This document shows positions 41,680 through 49,845 of a stretch of 64,000 bases of DNA, piece after piece (within the stretch, counting starts at the first letter, position 1; each line of letters begins with the position of its first letter). The position numbers and the translations under genes were made by a program. The stretch comes from Gemmatimonadota bacterium (GTDB taxonomy: Bacteria; Gemmatimonadota; Gemmatimonadetes; Longimicrobiales; Gaopeijiaceae). The notes beneath the pieces are model-generated. The model was not told the DNA's origin and searched no databases. It saw only the letters and a list, made by a program, of their open reading frames with translations. The DNA lies in NCBI GenBank assembly GCA_015664885.1, contig DQPL01000089.1:62001-126000 (forward strand), in the 5' to 3' direction.

Positions 41680-44600
41680 CGGCTCCCGCCACCCAGAACC
41701 GCCATGGGCGTCGGCGCCCGAGTATGGTACCGCCGCACGATGTCGGGATGCGGGTATACCTCACTCGGACCATAAGGGTACTCGGACATCGCGTGGAAGG
41801 GCAGCGGCTCCACCCTCCATCCGTCCGCGGTATTCAAGTCCGCGTCCTTGATCCATCCGTCCGAATAGATCATGAAATCCCGGGTCCACCCTTCGGGGAG
41901 CGGCGGAGCCTTGGCAGCATCGAAGCGAAGCGTGATCTCGTCACCCGGACCCATGATCGGGTAGATATCGTCCGACTCGCTTACCAAGTCGAGCACCGAG
42001 CCGTAGCGAGTGTACGCACCCACGATCGGCCGCCACGGTGACTGCATGGACACGCTTGCATAGTCGAACCAATGGGGGCCGAACCGCCCCCCCTTGCGGT
42101 ATAGCTCGGAAAAGCCACGATAGTGAAAGTCGGCCGCGACGGGCTGCAGAGTAGTGACCTCGATGGGGGCTGTTACCGCTCCGACGGTGAAGAACGCGTG
42201 GTCCCAGTAGATGTTCATGTTGGTTCGGATGCGCACGCGATGGTCTTCGCTGCGAAAGAGCCCAGATAGATCCTGAACGACGACCTTGTTCTTCCCCGCC
42301 GGGAAACTCAACGCTTCGACTGCGGTCACCCACGCTCCGGAGACGTCGATGACCTCGAGGTACGGCATGATCGTGCCCAGCGTCTCGGACTGTGAGAGCG
42401 CCACGTTGATGCTGGCGTCGGTCGGGAAGATCCAGCCACGCAGGTACAGCTCGACAGGCGCATCCACCGCGAATGCCCCGAGGTCGAGCACGAGATCGTG
42501 CAGCGCGCTCACGCCCTGGTAGCGATCTGGCAGGAATTCGTCCACGTACCGGTCGTCCGCGTGCAGCAGCCGAGGCAACACATCGGTCCCGTGCCCATCG
42601 ACCGCCGAGAGCGGCGTTCGTTGCTCGGCTACCTGGTGAAGCACGAGCGGCGGGTTCGGTTCCGGGAATACGAAGCGCTCGTCCACGAAGACGTCCACCG
42701 AATCCGGATGGTCCACGACGACGAGCTCCACCTCGTCGATGTAGAAGACCTCCCACAGCTCACCCGTGATCTGGAGCTCGTATGCTCCGTCGCGCGGCTG
42801 CAAAGCGTGTCCAGGAATCTTCACGAAGCCCTGAGACGCGGCAGGCGGCGCGTACGCCGTCCCGCCCTGAGCCATGAGACCCATGGGCATGCCCAGTGCG
42901 CTCTTCCACATGAGATCGGTCAAAAACTCGAAGCGCTCTCCATTCCACGTGTACAAGAAGGGGCAAGAGCCTTTCAGAATCTGCTCCTCGATCATCGACT
43001 GATTCGCGTTGGGATAGAACAGGTTCTGCGGGACTCCGTTGGTCCAGCGAACACGGACCACGTCGGCTCGGCTGTGTTGGCCCAGACCGATATGGATCTC
43101 GGGACCCGTAACCACTCGGGTCTGGTACAGGCCGCCCGCGCGCACCTCGATCTTCGCGCCGATCCCGAAGTGGTTGTTCTTGCCGCTGCCCGTCGATAGG
43201 CCGACGAGCTGCATTTTGAGGTACCGGTTCGCATTGCCGCCATCGTTGCGGATCAGTCGCACCGAGCCATCGACGGCTGATACGAACAGGTCGAGGTCGC
43301 CGTCATCGCCAAAGTCGGCGAACTCCAGTCGACGCAACGCAGGCAACTCGCCTTGCACGAGGCTGGAGAGGTCGTCGAATCGACCTGCCGAGGAGTTTCT
43401 GAAGAGGCGAATGGCCCCTGCCCCGCCGTCTTCGGACTCTCCGACCAGCACGACATCGAGCCATCCGTCGTTGTCGAAGTCCACCAGGGCCGCGTCGTGA
43501 ATGATGAGCGTCGCGGCACCTTCCAACAGTACCGTCGGGCGCTCGTCCACCGCGAACCCGCCGTCTCCGTCGTTCAAGTGCAGCACCAGCCCCCGACCGC
43601 CTCGTGGTGCCGTCAGCAGATCGAGAAAGCCGTCGTTGTTGTAGTCGCCCACACGCACCACGCCTGCGCTGCCTGGCGTGAGGCCCCGGGCATCGCTCAC
43701 CTCGACGAAGACCCCCGACCTCTGATTGTCGAAGAGGCTAGTCGTGGACGCGCCCGAAAAGATCAGTTCCAAGTCATCGTCGTCGTCGAAATCCCCGAAG
43801 GCGGCGGCGCCTTGCACGCCCCCTGTCGCGGCCTCCGTGCCGGCGCGCCCGCGTACATCGGTGAACGTCCCGTCCAGGTTGTTGCGGTACATGCCGGTAC
43901 TCAGGCTGCCCGCCACGACCAGATCGAGGTCTCCGTCCTGATCGAAGTCGATGAACAGCGGCGCCCCGCCAGCCAGCGACACCTCGAGCTGAGCCGAGAC
44001 GTCTTCGAACGTGCCGTCGCCCAGGTTACGGAACAGGACTCCGGTCGCGCCTCGGGAGAGAAACAGGTCGAGCGCGCCGTCGTTGTCGTAGTCGCCGAAG
44101 AGCGCGTGGTCCGGGGCCGACCCGGTCACACCCGCCTGCGTCGAGACGTCAACGAACCCGGTGGGATCGTTCCGCCATAGAGCGCCCCCGGAGAAGACGT
44201 CCCGGTCACCGTCACCATCATAGTCCGCCACCGCGAGCGAGCGCCCACCGCCCGCGCCGGGACCAGGCATGCCCACGGTCTGCGTCACATCCGTAAATCG
44301 CAGCGCGGCCAACACGGTCTCTGGATCGCGTACCCCGGGTGTGAGCGTCTCGCTGAACGTGACCACGGGGAAGCCGAGCAGTACCCCGCCAGGCCCACGC
44401 AGCTCGAGCAAACCCTGCTGGTAGATCGGTGTCGTGCGCATCACGTTGTGGAACGCGAACGCGGCGCCCTGAGCGCCCGCGGCGTCACCACGTTGCGCGG
44501 CGAGCGAGGCTTGTTCGAATAGGTCTCTCCCTTCGACCGGGATCTCGGGCACTAGCTGACGGATCTGCCCCAGATGGATCGAGGCGCCTTCGGCCGCGCC

Positions 44601-45161
44601 TGCCGCGAGGTGCGCATCCACCAACTGTACACGTGCGCTCACGTTGCCCGGTTGCAGCGCGACAACGCGCTCGAGTTGAGCGGCACGGCGGGCGGCTGGA
44701 CCGGCATCGGTCGAGTCGGCGTCCAGCGTCGCAAGCGCGTACAGCGTTTTCACGTGGCTAGAGTCGATGAGCAAAGACGCTTCGAGCTCCTGCCTGGCCT
44801 CCAGCTCACGCTCCTGCGAGCGGAGAATTTCGACGAGAATTAGTCGCACGTCGGGGTCGGAGGGCAGCAGCTCGATCGCATGTCGCAGCTCGGTCTCCGC
44901 GTCGGCCAGCCGCCCCTGCCTCAAATACGTGAGCCCCAGGTTCGCATAACCCAGTGGCTCGCCCGGCGCCATTTCCACGAGTCGCTGGAACTCTGCCTCG
45001 GCCTCCGGCAATCGATTTTCCTCCAGATACGCCAAGCCTAGTGTGCGGACGGTGAGCAGTGCGGCGGGATCGGCCGGAGCGTCCGCGTCCGCGCACACGG
45101 TCAGCAGAAGCGATGCCAGCATCAGGGAAGGAGCGCGACGGCGGGCACTGCGAACGTTCAT
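41676..45161 (-). CDS. TPR-VCBS-ASPIC/UnbV protein with a large C-terminal domain
   Basis: The product has 1161 residues. The signal-like N-terminus (PSLMLASLLLTVCAD) is followed by TPRs (LGLAYLEENRLPEAEAEFQR, LGLTYLRQGRLADAETELR) to about residue 230. A VCBS propeller (VADYDGDGDRDVFSGG and similar) and an ASPIC/UnbV module (NNHFGIGAKIEVRAGG) come next. The last 430 residues start at CPFLYTWNGERFEFLTDLMW and belong to no domain I can name. The ATG at 45161 overlaps the stop of the upstream gene (ATGA) and sets the start. It is the last gene of the five-gene operon and ends convergently on the 1236-residue VCBS gene, sharing CTAG. Confidence 0.88.
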   Translation of the reverse strand: MNVRSARRRAPSLMLASLLLTVCADADAPADPAALLTVRTLGLAYLEENRLPEAEAEFQRLVEMAPGEPLGYANLGLTYLRQGRLADAETELRHAIELLPSDPDVRLILVEILRSQERELEARQELEASLLIDSSHVKTLYALATLDADSTDAGPAARRAAQLERVVALQPGNVSARVQLVDAHLAAGAAEGASIHLGQIRQLVPEIPVEGRDLFEQASLAAQRGDAAGAQGAAFAFHNVMRTTPIYQQGLLELRGPGGVLLGFPVVTFSETLTPGVRDPETVLAALRFTDVTQTVGMPGPGAGGGRSLAVADYDGDGDRDVFSGGALWRNDPTGFVDVSTQAGVTGSAPDHALFGDYDNDGALDLFLSRGATGVLFRNLGDGTFEDVSAQLEVSLAGGAPLFIDFDQDGDLDLVVAGSLSTGMYRNNLDGTFTDVRGRAGTEAATGGVQGAAAFGDFDDDDDLELIFSGASTTSLFDNQRSGVFVEVSDARGLTPGSAGVVRVGDYNNDGFLDLLTAPRGGRGLVLHLNDGDGGFAVDERPTVLLEGAATLIIHDAALVDFDNDGWLDVVLVGESEDGGAGAIRLFRNSSAGRFDDLSSLVQGELPALRRLEFADFGDDGDLDLFVSAVDGSVRLIRNDGGNANRYLKMQLVGLSTGSGKNNHFGIGAKIEVRAGGLYQTRVVTGPEIHIGLGQHSRADVVRVRWTNGVPQNLFYPNANQSMIEEQILKGSCPFLYTWNGERFEFLTDLMWKSALGMPMGLMAQGGTAYAPPAASQGFVKIPGHALQPRDGAYELQITGELWEVFYIDEVELVVVDHPDSVDVFVDERFVFPEPNPPLVLHQVAEQRTPLSAVDGHGTDVLPRLLHADDRYVDEFLPDRYQGVSALHDLVLDLGAFAVDAPVELYLRGWIFPTDASINVALSQSETLGTIMPYLEVIDVSGAWVTAVEALSFPAGKNKVVVQDLSGLFRSEDHRVRIRTNMNIYWDHAFFTVGAVTAPIEVTTLQPVAADFHYRGFSELYRKGGRFGPHWFDYASVSMQSPWRPIVGAYTRYGSVLDLVSESDDIYPIMGPGDEITLRFDAAKAPPLPEGWTRDFMIYSDGWIKDADLNTADGWRVEPLPFHAMSEYPYGPSEVYPHPDIVRRYHTRAPTPMAVLGGGSR

Positions 45162-46945
45162 CGGTGTTCTCGTACCGTAATCGTCTGGCCGGTGGGAACT
45201 GGACCAAGCTCGACCGTGCGCCCACCCCGAGGCCAACTGACGACGAAACTGTCCACCGCCGCAGCCTCCCCTAAAGCGAAGAGCAGCGGGTTCAGGACCG
45301 ACTGAGAGAGATAGGACGAACCCGCGCCCACATACCGCCGCTGGACTCCCGCCTCCGTGTAGACGAGAACCAACGCGCCCAAGGCGTCCCGGTTCGGATG
45401 CGCGCCTTCGAGCCTGAGCTCGATCCACTGAGCGGACCCGGGGTTCAGGTCGTTGCGGTAGAGCCTGGGCGCCCCGCCGTTCACGGTGAGCAGCGCGTCG
45501 AGATCGCCGTCACCATCGATGTCCGCGGTCACCACGCCTCGGCCCACGATGGGAGCCGCGAACGCTTCGCCGACCAGCCCACTGACGTCGGAGAAGCGCC
45601 CCGAACCGTCGCCCAAGAAGAGTTGCGGCGGCTGCTCGAACGTCTGGTCCGCCTGCACCGCATTCACACCGGGTTCGATGTGTCCGTTCGCGCTCATCAA
45701 GTCCGGATGGCCGTCCAGGTCGAAGTCCGCGAACAGCACGCCGAAGGTCAGCGGCCCCAGCGTCGAGCGCGTAAGGCGAGCGGCACCGGCTCGGTCCTGG
45801 AAGAGGTTGTCCCCAATCTGCGTGAAAAGCGCGAGCGGCTCGTGCGCGAAGTTGCCGATCGCGATCGACCACCGGCCCTCACCGGTCAGGTCCGCCACGG
45901 CAACACCCATGCCGGCGCGGGCCCTGCCGGCCTCATCGAACGCGACGCCCGCGCGCACTGCGATGTCGGAAAAGGAGCCATCGCCGACATTTCGGTACAG
46001 GAAGTTGCGCTGGGTGTCGTTGGCCACGATCAGGTCGGGCCACCCATCCGCATCGAAGTCCGCTACCGCGACGCCGAGCGATTTCCCTTCCGGGTTCGAC
46101 ACGCCGGCCGACTCGGTGACGTCGGCAAAGCGCCCGGACCCGTCGTTTCGGTAGAGCCTACACGACTCACCTTGGTACTGCTGGGGAGTCGCGTATGACT
46201 TGGTCGTGCCGTCGATGGTCGCGAACAGGTCGGTCTCGCTCGTCCAGCGCACGTAGTTGCAGACGAACAGATCGAGCCAGCCGTCTCGATCGTAGTCGAG
46301 CCACGCCGCTCCGGAAGACCACGCCGCCGGCGCGCCGGGTGCATTGCCCGTGACCCCGGCAGATACGGTGACGTCGGTAAAGCGTGCTCCGTCGTTGCGC
46401 AGAAGCACGTTGTCTCCGACCGCGGTCAAGTAGATGTCCGGGTCGCCGTCGCCGTCATAGTCCGCGACGGTCGCCCCCATCCCGTAGATCGACAAGGCGA
46501 GACCGGCACTGGCCGTGACGTCCTCGAAATGGCCGTCCCCCAGGTTGCGGTAGAGCCGCTGCGTAGGCGGGCGGCCCGTTCCCTCGTGTCCCGGCCACCA
46601 GGTCCCGTTTACGAGCAGGAGGTCGGGAGAACCGTCTCCATCGTAGTCGAAGAAGGCCGCTCCGCTGCCCACCGTCTCCGGCATCCACTTCTCGCCGAAG
46701 GCACCGTTCTCGTGCACGAAGTCGAGGCCCGATTCCCGAGCCACCTCGGTGAAGCGCAAGTCGGTGCCCTCACCGGCGCCGGGTGCCGTGGCATACGCGC
46801 CCTCCGAGTACTCGGGCGCGGATTCTTCGACTGGCTCTTCTCCCCCGCATGCCGAAATCGCGAGCACGCACGCGAAACGCAGGGCCGACGAGGGCTTCGC
46901 GACGTGCCACCTCGAGACATGGCTGGCCAGACCGAGCCGCTTCAT
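45158..46945 (-). CDS. CRTAC1-like VCBS/ASPIC-UnbV lipoprotein
   Basis: The 595-residue product has a lipoprotein signal (FACVLAISACGGEE, cysteine about 33). After it comes the CRTAC1 N-terminal element FTEVARESGLDFVHENGA, then about seven FG-GAP/VCBS loops (FFDYDGDGSPDLLLVNG, VADYDGDGDPDIYLTAVG, DIDGDGDLDALLTVNG) forming one propeller. A C-terminal ASPIC/UnbV module follows at about 500-590 (NRDALGALVLVYTEAGV, VGAGSSYLSQS). Coupled by ATGA overlaps to both the cytochrome gene upstream and the TPR-VCBS gene downstream, so the three products are probably made together and may form a surface complex. Enzyme activity is not indicated by sequence. Confidence 0.88.
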   Translation of the reverse strand: MKRLGLASHVSRWHVAKPSSALRFACVLAISACGGEEPVEESAPEYSEGAYATAPGAGEGTDLRFTEVARESGLDFVHENGAFGEKWMPETVGSGAAFFDYDGDGSPDLLLVNGTWWPGHEGTGRPPTQRLYRNLGDGHFEDVTASAGLALSIYGMGATVADYDGDGDPDIYLTAVGDNVLLRNDGARFTDVTVSAGVTGNAPGAPAAWSSGAAWLDYDRDGWLDLFVCNYVRWTSETDLFATIDGTTKSYATPQQYQGESCRLYRNDGSGRFADVTESAGVSNPEGKSLGVAVADFDADGWPDLIVANDTQRNFLYRNVGDGSFSDIAVRAGVAFDEAGRARAGMGVAVADLTGEGRWSIAIGNFAHEPLALFTQIGDNLFQDRAGAARLTRSTLGPLTFGVLFADFDLDGHPDLMSANGHIEPGVNAVQADQTFEQPPQLFLGDGSGRFSDVSGLVGEAFAAPIVGRGVVTADIDGDGDLDALLTVNGGAPRLYRNDLNPGSAQWIELRLEGAHPNRDALGALVLVYTEAGVQRRYVGAGSSYLSQSVLNPLLFALGEAAAVDSFVVSWPRGGRTVELGPVPTGQTITVREHR

Positions 46946-49845
46946 CGACGGATCTCCAAGCGATGGGTCGGGATCGGCTGGGCCATGATGTTGGCTCCGG
47001 GATCACGTGCTCGGTACGCCCGAGTGATCTCCTGTGCCGACTCGTCGATGCCGTAATACAAGTAGGCTGCCTCGGCGCGATCAGCCTCTGCCTCCCGCCC
47101 GAGCGCTCTCAAGGCAAGCATGCGGTTATAGTGCGCGACGCGGTCCTCAGGATCGATCTCGAGCACCTCCGCCAACGCTTCGAGCGCGCGTTCGAATTGC
47201 TGATCCAGGAAGAGCGTGCGCCCCATGGCCCGCCAGGTCGCGCGGTCCTCGGGGAAGACCTCGAGCACGCGCTCGTACGCGAGCACGGCCTCGGAGTAGC
47301 GGCCGTCTTCCTGTAAAACGCGGCCCCAGACCCACGCCGCACGAGCGTCGCCGGTGGCCACTTCCTCCGCGCGTGCCAACGCGTCGTAGGCGGCCGTGAG
47401 GTTGCCTTCCGCCAAAGCCGTCTTGGCGAGATTCAACGGTCCGTCCGAGACGTCCGGGCGCAACGCGGCTACAATCTCGAATGCGTTAGCGGCGCCTCGG
47501 GTATCTCCCTCGAGCAGCAGCCCGATACCGTAGTCGTTGTAGCGAACCCATTGTTCCGGGAGCCGAGGAAACGATGGACCCCCGTCGACTGCCGTCTGGC
47601 CCACCACGAGCACGCGCGCCGAGTCCGATGCGATTTCTGTGACCGGCAGGTCGGGCACGTCATCGAAGCTGGCAAAGCCCGCCGGGTTGCCTGCAAAGGC
47701 GAACTCCGTGTACGCGCGGTCGAACTTCCTCCACAGCAGCCGAGCCCGAACCGTAAGGCGCGACTCCACCCACGCATCGGGAAGTACGAGCTCGAAGTGC
47801 GCGATATCGGCTGAGCCTGGACCAATCACGTTCTGGTAGACCGTGACGTGGATGTCCTGCGCGTTACGCCTGTGGATGGCGTCTCCGTCCTCATCGACGA
47901 TGACCGCCTTGAACGTGTGCGCCATGGGGTCGAGGTAGCCGTCCGCGCCGATCTCGCCACTCGCGACGAGCAGGTTGCCCTCCTCGTCCTCGATCGTGAA
48001 CTCGAGCCAACCCTCATTCGAGTCGTTGGTACCGCCCGGGAACGTGTGTCCGACGCCCGCGTTGCGGACCACGACATCGAACGTTAAGGGAACGCCGGCC
48101 TCCACCTCGGAAGCATCCCACTCGAGCGGCATTGTCACGGCTCGACCAGGTGCCTTCACGGCCAGAACGTCCACGGTGAGCTTCGAATCTCTCAGGAACT
48201 CCTCGATGCGCCGGACCGTGGCGGTATCCGCACGCAGATAAGGCAGCGCGGTGTTGACGGCCAAGAAGCGATGAGAGCGTACCATGCCATTGTCCGCCGC
48301 CACATCGCCACGAGGCGCCGGCTCCAAGGGCATATGACAGTCCTGACAAACGCGTTTGCTCGGCGGTAGATAGAACGTGCGCGCCGCGTTCAGTGCGACT
48401 CCACTGTCGTCCCAATTGTCGAAGTCGTCCTGCCCCCGCAGCCATCGGTAGTTGTTGACCGGCTCGGTGAGGCTGACCTTGTGGCACGTCGCACAGAATG
48501 CGCTCTCTGAGTGGAACGGCTTGAGCAGTCGCGCCTTGTGCACCGCTGGCCGAGCCTTGACCGCCAGGTCATGCAGGTACCTGCCTGACGAGCCTGGCGG
48601 GGACGCAGGAAAGAGATAGGGGTCCTCCTGTTCGTCCGGGATGTTGTAGTTCCCGTTGCCGGTCTGGTCATGGACGCGGTCGATCGCGTGGCACGCCAGA
48701 CACGTCAGCCCTGCCTGGGCTTCGAGGCTGGTACGATCGATCTCCCGCCCCATGGTGCCTGCGAGCATCAACGCAGGGTCGTGACAGCCGCTGCACCACT
48801 TGCTCTTTCCGCGGCCAACGCCGTCAACGTCCTCGGGGAACGAAGCGATGTGCTCCTCCATCCACGGATTGGTCTCAAGTGCGCCTCTGCGCATATCCAT
48901 GATGGTCGCTTCGTAGAAGGGGTTGTTGAACGAAGCAAAACGGTGCGCCGAGGTCGCCCACTGATCGACCACGTCCGGATGGCAGGTCTCGCAGGACTCT
49001 GCGCCGATGCGCGCCTCCATCACGAAACCGCGATCGGCCACTTCCGCGCGTACTGCATCCCGCGACGTCCCAAAACCCGGAGTAGTCAAGATTCTCGCGG
49101 CCAGATACGCGCCGGTCGTGGTGGTCGTGGCAGAGGGGAAGAACGGGCTGGCAGGCGGCACCGCGGCAACCGGCACCCAGCCCGCCGGGCCGAACCTGCC
49201 CGCCAATAGCTGCTGTACATCGCGGTCCGCGCCGCCCGGAGCCGTCGACGGTGCGGCAAGTGTGCCGCCGCCGCCCAATACGAGCGCTCCGTGGGCCAGG
49301 AAGAGAGCGAGCGCGGCAACCGAGATCCCCCCCAGGTAGCGCGCGAACTGGAGCCCGTCAGGGCGGGCAAAGCTCACCATGCGATGCACGATGTACGCAC
49401 CCACCACGACCGACGATGCAACTACGTGCGTCCACCAAGCCCACTGGTTCTCTCGGGTTGCGGCGGCCGAGAGGATGAAGAGCCCGGTTACGAGCAACGT
49501 GATGCCCAGCACGGCGTACGCCCCTCCGGACCAAGCGGAGGCAGCGTGGTATCGGCGCCAGACAGTCGGCAGGTGCGCCACCAAGAACACGATCATTACG
49601 CCGACCAGCGCGATGCCCACCCCGGTGTGCGCGAGCAGCATGAACTGATAGAAGCGGGGTAGTGTGTCGGCTCCCAACGCAAAAGGCGTAAGCCCCACGC
49701 CTGATGCGAATCGCACCAGTAGTAGATAGACCGTATCCGCCAACAAGAACCCCGCCACCACAATCGCACCCGCGAGCAGCCGCCGTAGCCAGCCCGGCAA
49801 CAACGAGGGAAGTCGGGGACGTGGCTGCGCCTTCGAGCGACTCAT
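46942..49845 (-). CDS. Membrane-anchored multihaem cytochrome c (five CxxCH) with C-terminal TPRs
   Basis: The product has 967 residues. The N-terminal ~195 hold about five membrane helices with histidines in or near them (LLAHTGVGIAL, WWTHVVASSVVVGAYIVHRM, LFLAHGALVL), like a small di-haem cytochrome b or DUF4405-type unit. Five c-type haem sites follow: CETCH 285-289, CSGCH 351-355, CLACH 382-386, CATCH 451-455 and CQDCH 500-504. A beta domain spans about 545-760 and TPRs about 785-945. The haem domain must be in the periplasm. It is likely an electron conduit between membrane quinols and a periplasmic or surface partner. It sits in the middle of the VCBS operon, with ATGA overlaps on both sides. 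Confidence 0.9.
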   Translation of the reverse strand: MSRSKAQPRPRLPSLLPGWLRRLLAGAIVVAGFLLADTVYLLLVRFASGVGLTPFALGADTLPRFYQFMLLAHTGVGIALVGVMIVFLVAHLPTVWRRYHAASAWSGGAYAVLGITLLVTGLFILSAAATRENQWAWWTHVVASSVVVGAYIVHRMVSFARPDGLQFARYLGGISVAALALFLAHGALVLGGGGTLAAPSTAPGGADRDVQQLLAGRFGPAGWVPVAAVPPASPFFPSATTTTTGAYLAARILTTPGFGTSRDAVRAEVADRGFVMEARIGAESCETCHPDVVDQWATSAHRFASFNNPFYEATIMDMRRGALETNPWMEEHIASFPEDVDGVGRGKSKWCSGCHDPALMLAGTMGREIDRTSLEAQAGLTCLACHAIDRVHDQTGNGNYNIPDEQEDPYLFPASPPGSSGRYLHDLAVKARPAVHKARLLKPFHSESAFCATCHKVSLTEPVNNYRWLRGQDDFDNWDDSGVALNAARTFYLPPSKRVCQDCHMPLEPAPRGDVAADNGMVRSHRFLAVNTALPYLRADTATVRRIEEFLRDSKLTVDVLAVKAPGRAVTMPLEWDASEVEAGVPLTFDVVVRNAGVGHTFPGGTNDSNEGWLEFTIEDEEGNLLVASGEIGADGYLDPMAHTFKAVIVDEDGDAIHRRNAQDIHVTVYQNVIGPGSADIAHFELVLPDAWVESRLTVRARLLWRKFDRAYTEFAFAGNPAGFASFDDVPDLPVTEIASDSARVLVVGQTAVDGGPSFPRLPEQWVRYNDYGIGLLLEGDTRGAANAFEIVAALRPDVSDGPLNLAKTALAEGNLTAAYDALARAEEVATGDARAAWVWGRVLQEDGRYSEAVLAYERVLEVFPEDRATWRAMGRTLFLDQQFERALEALAEVLEIDPEDRVAHYNRMLALRALGREAEADRAEAAYLYYGIDESAQEITRAYRARDPGANIMAQPIPTHRLEIRR

